In this document: piece by piece, positions 1 to 10,334 of the stretch
How the letters are laid out: each line of letters begins with the position of its first letter
Position numbering within the stretch: position 1 is the first letter of the stretch
Assembly: GCF_964355755.1 (NCBI RefSeq)
Contig: NC_092678.1
Coordinates: 17,828,922-17,892,921, forward strand
Reading direction: 5' to 3'
Source: Antedon mediterranea
Lineage: Eukaryota; Echinodermata; Crinoidea; Comatulida; Antedonidae
DNA length: 64,000 bases
The notes under the pieces: generated by a model
What the model was told of the DNA's origin: nothing
The model's input: only the letters and a program-made list of their open reading frames with translations
The model's database searches: none
Program-made: the position numbers and the translations under genes

Positions 1-465
1 CAAAAATGAAGAAAAAATCTAAAAGTGCCAAATTTGTCTAGACGCTACAGGCGGTTCTAGAATTCCCTGTCCTTCCCCATTAAAAAAAATGTCACGCATT
101 TCAAATCTCTCAGACTCTATGACCCCATTTACACTTACGATTTGAGCTGGCTCTGGGTCGGCAATCGATAAGTGTAAAAACTTCATAAAGTTAGGCCAGC
201 CCTGGGCCGGATGCAGACCTGGACCACCTCTCGAGGTGGGTCCAGTAGCGGCTTTTATGTTTGGGCTGGCTTATAAAGTGAACCATGACCAATGGCTTAA
301 GAAAATGTAAATGAATCCTCAGGTTTTGCGAACGCAAGTGTAAACACGCTAAGAACAGGGTTGAAAAACTTGTACCCGATCCTGGAGCGTCACAGGACCC
401 AATCATAATGTGAAATAGGGTCTATTTATGTTAAATCACAAATTAATTATTTTATGTGTTTTTAG
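1..465. other. intron sequence left of first recognised exon
   Basis: No coding signal is seen. The stretch ends in a pyrimidine-rich tract and a TTTTTAG acceptor directly before the first NCKIPSD-like exon, so it is read as the 3' part of an intron. It holds GC-richer patches (CTCGAGGTGGG near 232) that may be old repeats. Confidence 0.5.
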
Positions 466-575
466 TTACCATCAGATCAAGTTCTTGCGTCTATTGATCG
501 TGCAATGGAGTTCCTTCATATAGCAGCAACCAATAAGAATGGGGTTTACACAGCTGAACAAAGAAAAAGCTTACA
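466..575 (+). CDS. NCKIPSD: NCKIPSD/SPIN90-like exon after the SH3 domain
   Basis: This 110-nt exon encodes LPSDQVLASIDRAMEFLHIA followed by ATNKNGVYTAEQRKSLQ. It matches the short helical segment that follows the SH3 domain in vertebrate NCKIPSD, where the family shows a DRAIE core and an EQR..LQ motif. NCKIPSD (SPIN90/WISH/DIP1) is a cytosolic adaptor that binds Nck and WASP and activates Arp2/3-driven actin assembly. The acceptor is TTTTTAG|TT and the donor is CA|GTTAAG. The exon starts in phase 0 and ends two bases into a CAG codon, which the next exon completes. That yields the family's conserved QKL junction. The SH3 exon must lie left of the window. The gene symbol is by homology. Confidence 0.8.
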
Positions 576-811
576 GTTAAGTGTGTTAAGTTAACCAAGG
601 CAATCCTAACAGCAGGATGCTGAGCTCTGGAGATCGAAGGGTTTATCTGTGGCTGCGACACAATCAGTTCCACACGTCTTAACAGACACAGCGCGCCGCA
701 GACAATGTACATTGTACAGTATTGTTGGTATTTGTCGCAGCCAGACATAAGATCAAAGTTCCTATGTTGGCAAGGCAAGCTCAGTGTCCTGTTGTTAGAT
801 TGCCTTAGTTA

Positions 812-880
812 GTAATAAGAATAATAATAATGTTCAATTTATATAGCGCAAATTGCAGGGCGCCTCTACTAAGTGCTGAA
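812..880 (-). repeat. L2-like LINE 3' tail relic
   Basis: Read on the minus strand, this has a GCGCTATATAAATTG-type sequence followed by (ATT)n. That matches the layout of the 3' end of the L2-like LINE at 7430-7510 (GGCGCTATATAAG then a TTA run). Only about 70 nt remain, so it is a heavily truncated insertion. Confidence 0.4.
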
Positions 881-1063
881 TAATCAACAGAAAATGTGAA
901 AAGCACTAATTAATTAATAAGTTAATTAATCAGCCACACAGAATAGTAACTATCATGTTGAACCAGTTACTGTTTCTGGATTGAATCAGGTCAGAGGTCA
1001 TCAACAGTTTTCCATTGTAGGCCTATATTTACAGGGATGTCACCAGCTTTTTGGAGTGCCGGT

Positions 1064-1141
1064 CGCTAAAATAACGACAAACCCCGGGGGGGGGGGGAAC
1101 CCGGGGTATTCCCCCCCCGGGGGTTTGTCGTTATTTTAGCG
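1064..1141. repeat. palindromic foldback with poly-G/poly-C arms
   Basis: The arm CGCTAAAATAACGACAAACC is followed by a run of G, a short loop, a run of C and then the reverse complement of the arm. The whole 78-nt unit can form one long hairpin. It looks like a very short nonautonomous transposon remnant, or a foldback sequence with a G-tract. Confidence 0.75.
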
Positions 1142-2277
1142 AAACATAAAGAATTATGAAAATAAATAACAACAAATTGCGTCAGGTCTAGGCCTAACCT
1201 TGTACCACCGGGGAGTCGCCGTTATTATTCGCGAAAACAAAAAAACGCTTACGAAATGAATAGCAATAGATCGCGTCAGGCTAATAGGCCTAGCCTTGCC
1301 CTTGTAGAAACTACGACCATTGACTAGGCCTAGCCATGCGCCAAGGCTTAGATAGATGCCCCAAAATCTGAATTCCACAAAAACAGGCCCTTCCTTATTT
1401 AGGCCTAATCCCTAATCATATACTGTAGATAAATTATTAGCCTAGACTTTACTACTTGTTGCTCGATATAATGTTCGTGTTCTTTTGCGCGAGAGTTTTT
1501 TAGCGTATTCGCGAATCCCAGATTTTTTGTTTCACAACTGTGCGGCAAGCATGTAGTGCATGGCCGGCAAGAACAGACACGTGTTTATGGGTTAACTGAA
1601 GTTCAGCAACCTGAAGTTATCCCAGGGACGTGTAATTATTGTACCATGCTCGGCGATCATAAACGAACGAACTTGCCCGGTCTCACTGAACCATGCGCAT
1701 GTTTTTTTATTTTTTTTAATAGTTCGTAGAGTACAAAAATGTAAAACTAGTAACATAATATAATTAAAGCAGGGTGACAAAACATTCAGCAATTAAAAAT
1801 GATTTTGTTTAGGTAGGTCTATGTAGTTGTACATTTTTAATTACTGCGTACTTGTTTGTATTTTTAATCTGTGCAAAATAAAACGCTTGAATGGTCGCTA
1901 TGTGAACTTTAAACTTGTACACTGTGCTGTGTGTGTAGAGTAGGCCTGGTATTGTGTTACAAATAAAGTAACGTACGTAACCACGGAAACATTTGCTGTA
2001 GTCTTTTGTCTTATCTATATGAGGCTAGCTTGTCTGTTATTAAAGATGTGCTAGGTAAAATGTTTTAGTACGAATTTTAGTTAGGCCTAGGCCTAATATA
2101 AATATCGTAATGATTAATAAATAATAGTGGTGGTCGGCAGCCTGTAAATCCTGGTCGGAAATGTTGAGTGCTGGTCGGGGCCGACCAGCGTGGTGACATC
2201 CCTGATTTAATTTACAAATAATCTTGCCAGCCACTTTTAGCAAACAGAGTGTCTTAGTGCTGCACTCGTCCATACTT

Positions 2278-2417
2278 AAGCTCTGTCTACACTATCAAAC
2301 TAATTTGACAAAAAAAGTGTGATTTGCCCAAATATGGTAGTAATATGACATCATCATGTCCATATTGGCACATCACATTTGTTTGTCGCATAAAGTTTGA
2401 TAGTGTTGACAGAGCTT
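2278..2417. mobile_element. short inverted-repeat MITE, copy 1
   Basis: The element is about 140 bp and starts with AAGCTCTGTCTACACTATCA and ends with its near-perfect reverse complement. The inverted ends are about 24 bp. A second copy lies at 51076-51190. No coding capacity is present. The target duplication is not clear, so the superfamily is not assigned. Confidence 0.75.
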
Positions 2418-3001
2418 TGGTTGAATCTCTTTCAATGAAAATGTTGCTCCTTATTCAACATTAGCATAATATTTCTATGTTACTATGTTAGTAATTAGTA
2501 TACTTCATTATTACTTTTGTTAGTGCAACTTAGTATCCTATGTATACTTTACAAACTTGCATACATGCCAACATCTGAATTAAAAAAAACGGGAAGTGGT
2601 TTTTTTTTTAGGTCAACAGCACCCTCTATCTATTATCGAGAGGTAAGGAGTGCAGTGTGTAACGTCACAAACAGTATTGCGTGGTGGCTATGTGAGGGGA
2701 ATCCCCTTTCCGTTGTGAAGAAAATAAAAAAATGATGACCGCAGATGGTCATACAATGGTTTAAATATCATAAATTTGCTTGTGTAAGCCTTTTTGTTAT
2801 ATTAACATTATAGAAAACCACACAAATGCATCAACATTCAGTTATCTTTGTAACCCAGAGAAAATGTGGAAAACCGGGAGCACAATATTAGGCCGGAAGA
2901 CAAGTCTAAAATACGGGAGTCTCCCGGCCAAAACGGGAGTGTTGACATGTATGAAGTTGTATGCAGAAGGGCCTTACTAATCAATTTTAATCTTTTTGTA
3001 G

Positions 3002-3593
3002 GAAGCTTGTTGAACATCGTCAAACCATCATGCGTGAACAGCTAGGTGAAAATGTACCTCAACCAAAGAGAGTAGCACCAGCAGCGCCCCCTAGCCAACT
3101 ATCATCCTCTCAACAAACTCGAAACTCATTTACAAAAGACAACACGCCTCCGACGTCACCACAAAACTCACCTGTCAAACGAGCATCTAGTACTAAATCA
3201 ATTAAAGCGCCCTCACCTCCAGCGCAACAAGTGCAATCTGTAATCCCCGTTCCACCTCCAGACTCAACGTCGCAATCGTCAACATCGCAGCCTGTTGATG
3301 CTTCCACGAGTCCTATGCCATCGCCCGCACGAAAATACCGAGCACCATTATCACCACGTGAACTTGCAAAGTCACCAACCATGGAGTCGTTGATTAGTCC
3401 AACACACAGAGCACGCTCAGACAGTGCAATAGCTTCAAATCTTGGTCCTGAATTAGTTGAAATAGTGCGAGTTAACACAAACCTCAGTTTTAATAAATCA
3501 AAAGTGGCTGTTGCCATGGTGTTGAATCATGTTAAAGATTCCGTGCCAAGTGTTGCCATGGTAATGGATAATATTATAAAAACATTGAATACA
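3002..3593 (+). CDS. NCKIPSD: NCKIPSD/SPIN90-like central exon (Pro/Ser-rich)
   Basis: The acceptor is TTTTTGTAG|G; the first G completes a Gln codon and the frame then reads KLVEHRQTIMREQLGE. The exon ends at ACA|GTAAGT in phase 0. About 130 residues are rich in Pro and Ser, with several TPPTSP/SPP/PMPSP-type clusters that suit SH3 ligands and proline-directed kinases. They are followed by ELVEIVRVNTNLSFNKSKVA and a helical stretch. This last part matches the start of the SPIN90 C-terminal domain (family pattern: EL...VR.NT.LS...C.VA). Conservation on both sides of a Pro-rich linker is the usual NCKIPSD layout. Confidence 0.8.
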
Positions 3594-4803
3594 GTAAGTT
3601 AATCAAAATGTTTATTTTTCAATTATATCAGTTATATTTACATATTTTTATATTTATTTACATAATTAATTTTGAGGGTAATGTCAGTACAGTCAACTCT
3701 CCTAATACCGGACACCTTTGGGCTGGCCAAATATGTCTGGTTTTCCGGAAATTCTGGTATTCGGAATGTGTTTTTATTGGTAAAAATGAATTTGGGACCT
3801 TTTGAACTTCAAGAAAAATCTGGTATTGGAAGAGTTTCTGGTGTTCAGAGAGTGGACTGTATATAGATTTTCTTTCTCCTATCAAACTACTGTAAACATC
3901 CCGAGTCACTGTTTAAAGATCAACCTCATAATAATAATAGCATATGATTGCTTGCAAAGCTAAATTATCAACTGTTGTATATAAATAATATTAATATATC
4001 ATATTTCCCAAGAGAGTTCCTATTTGTACAGTTAGTTAGTTTACAGAAACAGTTATTTCTCAAACAATATTTGATGAATGTCCTCATAATAATATTCTAC
4101 ATCCAACAATATTTTGCTTAGTGGTATGAATTACAGTATATTGGCATACTGTATCAAAAAATCATACCAAGTATACAAATTACCATGTTAATTATGATAC
4201 CATAGATGATCTAGAAGGCACGCTGTTCAGCCCTCTTATCCCTAAAGATAGAATAAAATGCAAAAGATAAAGGTTCAGCACTTTATTAAAGGACAACTTG
4301 ACCGATGACCATATTTTAACAACGTATTAGGGATGTACATATGATTTCAGAACCATCGCGAGATTAAGGATATCGATGCATGCACTTGCCGTACAGCCGT
4401 CACTGTAACTTTCTGTGATGTCACAGGTGCATCGCAAAATTTACATCATGTGTTTTCTGGCAAAGTCTGGCAAATCGTGAACATTTCGAGTAAACACACT
4501 TCGTAAATAAATCATAAGAAATGTTTTTTTTTATTGTTTCTTTTGCGTATCTGGACTCATTTAGTAAATTTTTCGATGCACCTGCGACGTCACAGTAGTT
4601 TACGACGACGGCTGTACGGCGAGCGCATGCGGAGATATCTTTAATCTCGCGATTGTTCTGAAATCATAATGTATGTACATCCCTAATACGTTGTAAAAAT
4701 ATGGTCCTCAGTCATGTTGTCCTTTAACAATTTGTAGGCCCTTTAGAAACCTCTTTAAAGAAACTATACATTTATCAATGATTTGTTTCCATCTATTATG
4801 TAG
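3594..4803 (+). other. NCKIPSD-like intron
   Basis: The intron runs from a GTAAGT donor to a TTATGTAG acceptor. It holds a 442-bp long-inverted-repeat MITE at 4286-4727. Apparent ORFs near 3610-3910 are short and overlap on both strands, so they are treated as non-coding. Confidence 0.7.
4286..4727. mobile_element. 442-bp MITE with long terminal inverted repeats
   Basis: The left end TTAAAGGACAACTTGACC and the right end GTTGTCCTTTAA are inverted. The similarity continues inward for over 120 bp through ATTAGGGATGTACAT, GCGAGATTAA and CGATGCACCTG motifs. The two arms meet around a roughly 100-bp centre. No ORF of note is present. The flanking TTA/TAA may be part of the end or of a target duplication. 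Confidence 0.8.
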
Positions 4804-4962
4804 TCAGGGGTATCTGTTGGAGGTGGACGGGATGAAGAGCGCCTCCAGGTGATTTTTTCTGAGCTGACAAGTTGTAAGGATGATGCGCAACAGAGAAGCT
4901 GGGCACTTCACGAGGATGAGTCTATCATTACGGAGTATTTAGAAGAACTTCTTTCAATATTG
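4804..4962 (+). CDS. NCKIPSD: NCKIPSD/SPIN90-like exon, start of C-terminal domain
   Basis: This 159-nt phase-0 exon encodes 53 residues beginning [20 protein letters not shown] and including the hallmark [15 protein letters not shown] and YLEELLSIL. This block is nearly invariant in NCKIPSD and opens the SPIN90 leucine-rich/Armadillo-like domain that contacts Arp2/3. The acceptor is ATGTAG|TC and the donor is TTG|GTAAAG. In vertebrates the next residues start a segment of about 340 residues. No exon for that segment was found in the rest of the window, so the gene is either split by a very long intron, truncated, or broken by assembly. Confidence 0.85.
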
Positions 4963-6266
4963 GTAAAGAAATTATTTTTAAGGCCACCAAAACTAAAGAT
5001 ATAATAGAATACAGCCCAGTACAGCCAACCTTCTTGTACCGGCCTAGTAACGTTGCTACTATAGCTGTTAGCCACCAACGTTACCTACATTAGGTTGTTT
5101 TTTTTCCGGTATAAAAAGACTCAAAATACAACTCATAGTTGAAATGAAGAGCTTACATAGGAAAATGATAATTAACATAAAACCAAGTTTAACATAGAAA
5201 AAACACATTAAGGCCTATGATACAGTAATGAACGGTTTAATTTATTTAAACTTAAATTTACTATAAAAATTGCACAAAGATCAACAGATAACATTAATTA
5301 TTACAAATTCTTATATATTTACAAATGTTGGGCTTGATTGGCCATTATTGTTAATTTTATTAAAACTTAAAAGTCATTAAAAAATAATTACTTATAAATA
5401 GTGGCATAACAGCTATGATGAATGCTGACTGGCTAAACCCAGGAACCCCAGAGTTTAAAGACACCTTCCTTACAATTTGTGACGTTTTGTAAAAATAATG
5501 AATATATATTACTTTAAAAACATTAAACCAGGTCATTCCTTGTCTTAAATGTACGTTTTATGGTAAATTATTATAACAAGTGAGAAACAATGCACTACTT
5601 AAGTAGCTCACGGCGAATGACCTCTTGTGCACAGTCTTTAGGCCTATAGCCTAGCTAGGCTTTGTTTTGTAGGCAGTATATACTGTACATATTGTATATG
5701 GCATATAATAGGCACAACTCGGCACTATAAGCGTATGCATCATGTCATAGGATGGCGTACATCAACTTTTTACGATCGAATGTTAACGTACATGCACGTT
5801 TAACAAGTGTTAATTTCATTAAAATGATAAAAATGATCACCTATAATTCGTCAAAGTGACGAATTAAATTCTAGTTTATATATAGATTATCCAAATATGG
5901 TATGTCATGGACATAGTGTTTTTGCCATCGTTCACTGTGTAATCGTCCGTCTGCATTTCTAAGCATATAACAAATCATTACATTAATTTACAGTTAATAA
6001 TCAATAATAACAAAGTAAACATACATTTTTTAAACAATGAATATCCCTTGAATGATGTTTCAAAGATAGGTTGGTTGACGTTAGCCATACAACTCATTGA
6101 GTATGGTATGTTGGCATGTACAGCATTGTTCATGAGCATCGTTCCATTGGTTTCTATTGTGTGGTTACTTACTTACTTATGTACAAAATATGGTAAACGT
6201 TGAGCTTGGCATTTCAGCCATTGCTTTACTGTACTGTTCAAATGGCTACCTCTATTGCTATGATAA
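4963..6266 (+). other. AT-rich non-coding stretch after last NCKIPSD exon
   Basis: No exon, RNA gene or clear repeat family is recognised. It is read as intron or intergenic sequence. Confidence 0.5.
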
Positions 6267-6267
6267 A

Positions 6268-7515
6268 TGACTGTTTTACTATTACGTACTGGATTGGATT
6301 TGTCAGCAGCGTTTGATACAGTTGATCACCAAAGACTGATAACCCGTCTGAGAAATCGCATTGGCATAAATGGTGTTGCTCTTAACTGGTTCCAGTCATA
6401 TCTTACAGGAAGACGTCAGCTAGTCTGTATCAATGATGCATTCTCAGATGAAGCTTGCCTGGAATATGGTGTACCACAGGGGTCAGTAATTTAGCCTGGC
6501 CAGTTTTCCATTTATACGCTTCCCCTTGGTGACATTATTCGCAAACACAGTCTACATTTCCATTTCTATGCAGATGATACACAGATTTATGTGTCAGTAA
6601 ATCCAGTGCAAAGGGATGTTGCTGCAGCAATCAGTAAGATGGAAGCCTGTATAGAAGATGTTCGCAATTGGATGACAACAAATTACCTAAAGTTGAATGA
6701 TGGAAAGACAGAGTTTATTATCGTCGGGTCTAAATGTAACATCTCCAAAATCAACATCACACATATCAGAATCGGAAACTCTAACATCACTCCCTCATCG
6801 GTGGTCCGGAATCTGGGAATCATGCTGGATAGTAATCTCACTATGGAAGCACAAATAACAACTGTATCTAAAGCAGCATGCATATCGATTAGGAACCTTG
6901 GTCGTATTCGCGGTAATCTTAACAAGAAAACAGCTGAATTGATTGTACACTCATTTGTCACTTCTAAAATTGACATTGGTAATGCCTTGTTGTTTGGCAT
7001 ACCAAAATCTCAAATACAACGTTTGCAGCGCTTTCAAAATATGGCAGCTAGAATTGTAACTTATACAAAATCAAACGCTCACATAACTCCTGTCCTGATG
7101 GATTTGCATTGGTTGCCTGTTCAACAACGTATTAAGTACAAACTTGCGTTGTTTGTATTCAAGATCCTAAATGACAGTGCTCCTGCTTATTTATCTGACC
7201 TTGTGGATCGTTACGAATCATCCCGCAGAGGCCTACGATCATTGTCACAAAACCTTCTTCAAGAGCGTAGAGCGAAAAATCAGTGGGGTCAGAGATCTTT
7301 TTATGTTGCGGCCGCAAGTGTATGGAACAGCTTACCAGCAACAGTTAAATGCTCAACTAGTCTAAACAGTTTCAAGACCAACCTAAAGACGTCGCTATTC
7401 GCTGATGTTCTCGCACGTTGTTAATGCACAAAGCGCCTTGAGCGCCACATGGGTGGAGGATACCGGCGCTATATAAGTTTTCATTTATTATTATTATTAT
7501 TATTATTATTTTGTA
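6268..7515 (+). mobile_element. 5'-truncated L2-like LINE
   Basis: The insertion starts inside reverse transcriptase and runs to a typical L2-type 3' end: a GGCGCTATATAAG motif followed by a (TTA)n tail at 7484-7510. The 5' truncation is usual for target-primed reverse transcription. Exact target duplications were not found. Confidence 0.85.
6285..7424 (+). pseudogene. L2-like reverse transcriptase, one in-frame stop
   Basis: The frame opens in RT motif A (LDLSAAFDTVDH) and continues through SYLTGRRQLV, VPQGSV, then FYADDTQIYV (catalytic YADD at about 6570-6581). It runs on to the thumb and the C-terminal region ending in VWNSLPATVKCSTSLNSFK. A TAG stop at 6492-6494 interrupts the protein right after GVPQGSVI, but the frame is otherwise continuous, so this is a young or slowly decayed copy. 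The N-terminal endonuclease is missing. Family by motif: CR1/L2 group. Confidence 0.85.
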
Positions 7516-7768
7516 CTACCTCTAGCCAATAAAAATTAAAAAAAACATACACAATTTAACATACATTTGCAAAGTCATAGAATATCAGACTAATGCAATA
7601 CAATTATTGTTTTATAGGGCTTAGCATAAAAATTACTTGTTTCTCCTATTTTAAATTATTGTTTATCTAACATATATGTTTTTAAAAGTCCATCATGCAT
7701 GTGTCTTGTACTTGATCACTGGTGGCACACTAATAGGGATGAAGGCAAACTTTACGTCCGATCTTTGA
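7516..7768. other. AT-rich spacer
   Basis: Nothing recognised between the L2-like tail and the L1-type ORF1 relic. Confidence 0.4.
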
Positions 7769-8460
7769 CTAATTTTTTTTAAATGTTTTACTTTTAGTGT
7801 TTGTCTTAGAAGTCTTAAGGGATACGTCATCGCTTATATAAATACTGTTATTGTTTAGTGGATTGCCCTTCAATGTTTTCGCTGCTTGGCTTAGAACATA
7901 ATGTGCCTTCCCACGTAGCTCAACAGTTAATTGTTCTTGTCTCCTCGATGATGATCGCCTTATTGGGATTCTGTGGACTCGTTCCACTTCTATGTCGTCC
8001 CCATTCTCTAATTTCATGTGCGAAGTAAATAAAAATTCTACAAATTCCTTGCACGATAAATTGCCTCCCTTCTCGTAATCTTCTGGTACGTTATGAATGA
8101 TAATATTAATCCTCCTCGATCTATTTTCTAGATCGTTTTCTTTCTTTTCTAGATAGGTAATAGTATCTAAAGTTTCATTAACTGACTTACATTTGTTTGT
8201 ATTGTCCTCCACTGATTTTTTCATGAATTCTAGCGATTGCGTTATCTTTGTGATGACTCCCTTGGTTTTTTTTTTTACATTTTCCTCAATTTTGGTCATC
8301 TTACCCTTCTAGCTTATTGACTCGTTTAACCATCGACTCCAGTTTGTTGAGTATTAGGTCAAGTTTTGAAGAGAGTTATCGCATTTGACGGCTGATGTTC
8401 TGGTTCAGTTGAGCCACACCCATATTTTTTTCCGCTCCGAATCTGACCCTTGGCTGTCTT
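7769..8460 (-). pseudogene. L1-type LINE ORF1 protein fragment
   Basis: The minus strand encodes a coiled-coil-like start (MTKIEENVKKKTKGVITKI), then LENRSRRINIIIHNVPED, VERVHRIPIRR and a closing RNA-binding-like region. The LENRSRR.NI...N.PE motif and the following ER.HR motif are the signature of the RRM region of L1-type ORF1p, a nucleic-acid chaperone. The intact reading frame covers 7769-8299. Related coiled-coil coding continues further upstream to about 8440 with disruptions. No endonuclease or RT partner follows on its downstream side, so it is an isolated fragment. Confidence 0.75.
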
Positions 8461-8699
8461 GGCCAGGGGTGGACCTCAGATGATAGGTTATTTTGTCCTT
8501 TTTAGCTTTCGATTTTTCCATATTCAATCGAGAGTTTTACTTTCAGTGTACAAATTATGTAAATACGGCACTGATTTAGTTGTTTTTGAAAGGAGCGCTA
8601 AAAAATGTGATGATTTGTGTGTAAATTTCAGGAGCTACAAGTATACATGTCTTTACTGCATCGTAGCTTTACGCCTTCTCAACCACTATTAAAACAACT

Positions 8700-10320
8700 A
8701 TTTTTTAATAATGTACAAACAATGAAATGAATACCATCCCATTAATTACCGGTATGTACGGAGAAAGCTCGAGCGGAAATCGAGGGTTACTTTTGCCAAC
8801 AAGACGAAGCGCGAAACAAATAAAAATGCAGCGCAAAACATCTGAAATGATATACAATTTCCTACAAAATAAAAAGACAGAATATAATTATATATAACTA
8901 TAACTAGCAGTAACCCTTGCGACGCATGGTCTTTAAACAGCTTTGCATGGGCAAGTATAATAACAGCGCACTTTGATAAAGGTACTTTGACAAATTATTA
9001 AAATAAAAACAAATTGTATAAAGAATAAAATTCGGAACTACTGTTGGTTTGTAATACGCTATTCCTTCACTTCAATATATGTAGGCTAAAAATTAAAGCA
9101 ATAGTACAGTGGATATGGAACTTTGACTTTACTTTTGACTGAAAAAAATAAAATACGCTTAATAAGAAAATTTGTGCTGTGTAAAATTAGCTGATGCGCG
9201 CAAACACATAACGAAAGTATAATAATGCAAAACTATATTATTTTGAGTGTTTTTCGTGGTGTATTAATTATTTGATACGTAGAGATAAAAAAAAGTGGAT
9301 AACAATCGAATGAAAAACACATTGCTGCGGAAACACGAATTAAGTTTATTTATTTATATTTTATTTTTATTTCAATGGTTTTGATATTTTGCAATTTTTT
9401 TAAATGGGAGATTTGTTACGTACTTGCTACTTTTGTAATTAAAGTGTTGTCTACCAGAAACCAGTGCTCCGCACGGTTTGCCTACCTTAATAATTATTCG
9501 CATGGCATGATTATTAAGTATAATAAAAGCGTACTTTTCCCGGCCACAATATTTCTTTTTGTATAAGTTGGGGGACACCTCACAAAATAAACATGGATAT
9601 TCATTAATAATGTCCATAAGCTACGTTAGAAATGAGCTAACAATTCGCTAATACAAACGTTTTCTGTCGAGCCGTCTGTATAGTCGAGTGGATTAGGCTA
9701 TGGATTTTACATGTCGATGTAGGCCTATGGGGTTCTTTTTACTTTATAGTGAGAGAGTGATTATTTAGAGGGTTAGGTTTAGTTATATTTAGGAACTTAA
9801 GTAGTTCGGCTATCTTTCACATAAGGGGCCCCAACTTTTGTACGAAATAAAAATTTGCTTCCTGGCCCCTGACAAATTGTTTTTTTAAACGAACAAATTG
9901 TCAACAATTCAATTCGGAACTACTTAAGATTTTTTTTTTTTAATGATAAAATATGAATTGGTAAGTTATCGAATTAAGATGTGAAGTATTGGAATAATAA
10001 CAGTGATGCGCTCGGACACAAACATTTTGGGTATATTTTTGTTGATATTTGATATTTAGCGGATTGGATTCCTTTGTGTGTTATTTTATTTACATTTTTG
10101 AAAAAATGACACAAAACTATACATTTGTTTTGTGGAAACACGACACCTAGGCTATTGGATTCGTTTTATTTGTGTGTTTTTTTTTGTTTGTTCATTTACA
10201 TTTTTTTCATGTGATTGTTTTTTCTATTTTGTTGTGTGCATTTGTTCGTATCTTTTTTGCTAGTTTTATAATTACATTGTGGTTTAGTTTTGATTTTTAG
10301 CTATAAAAACGGTGATACAA
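8700..10320. other. non-coding AT-rich stretch
   Basis: No exon or mobile element is recognised. ORFs on both strands near 9375-9617 are short and overlap each other, with AT-driven composition. Confidence 0.45.
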
Positions 10321-10334
10321 TTAGTACACAGCAA

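Larger units (their letters stand above)
576..3001 (+). other. NCKIPSD-like intron
   Basis: This intron has a GTTAAG donor and a TTTTTGTAG acceptor. It contains an L2-like 3' tail relic, a G-rich palindrome, a short inverted-repeat element, and AGGCCTA-rich patches. No further exon is recognised inside it. Confidence 0.7.

Noticed and set aside
3110-3517. 135-codon ORF on the minus strand opposite the NCKIPSD-like exon
   Set aside because: Shadow of the real exon, whose + strand frame has family motifs and splice sites.
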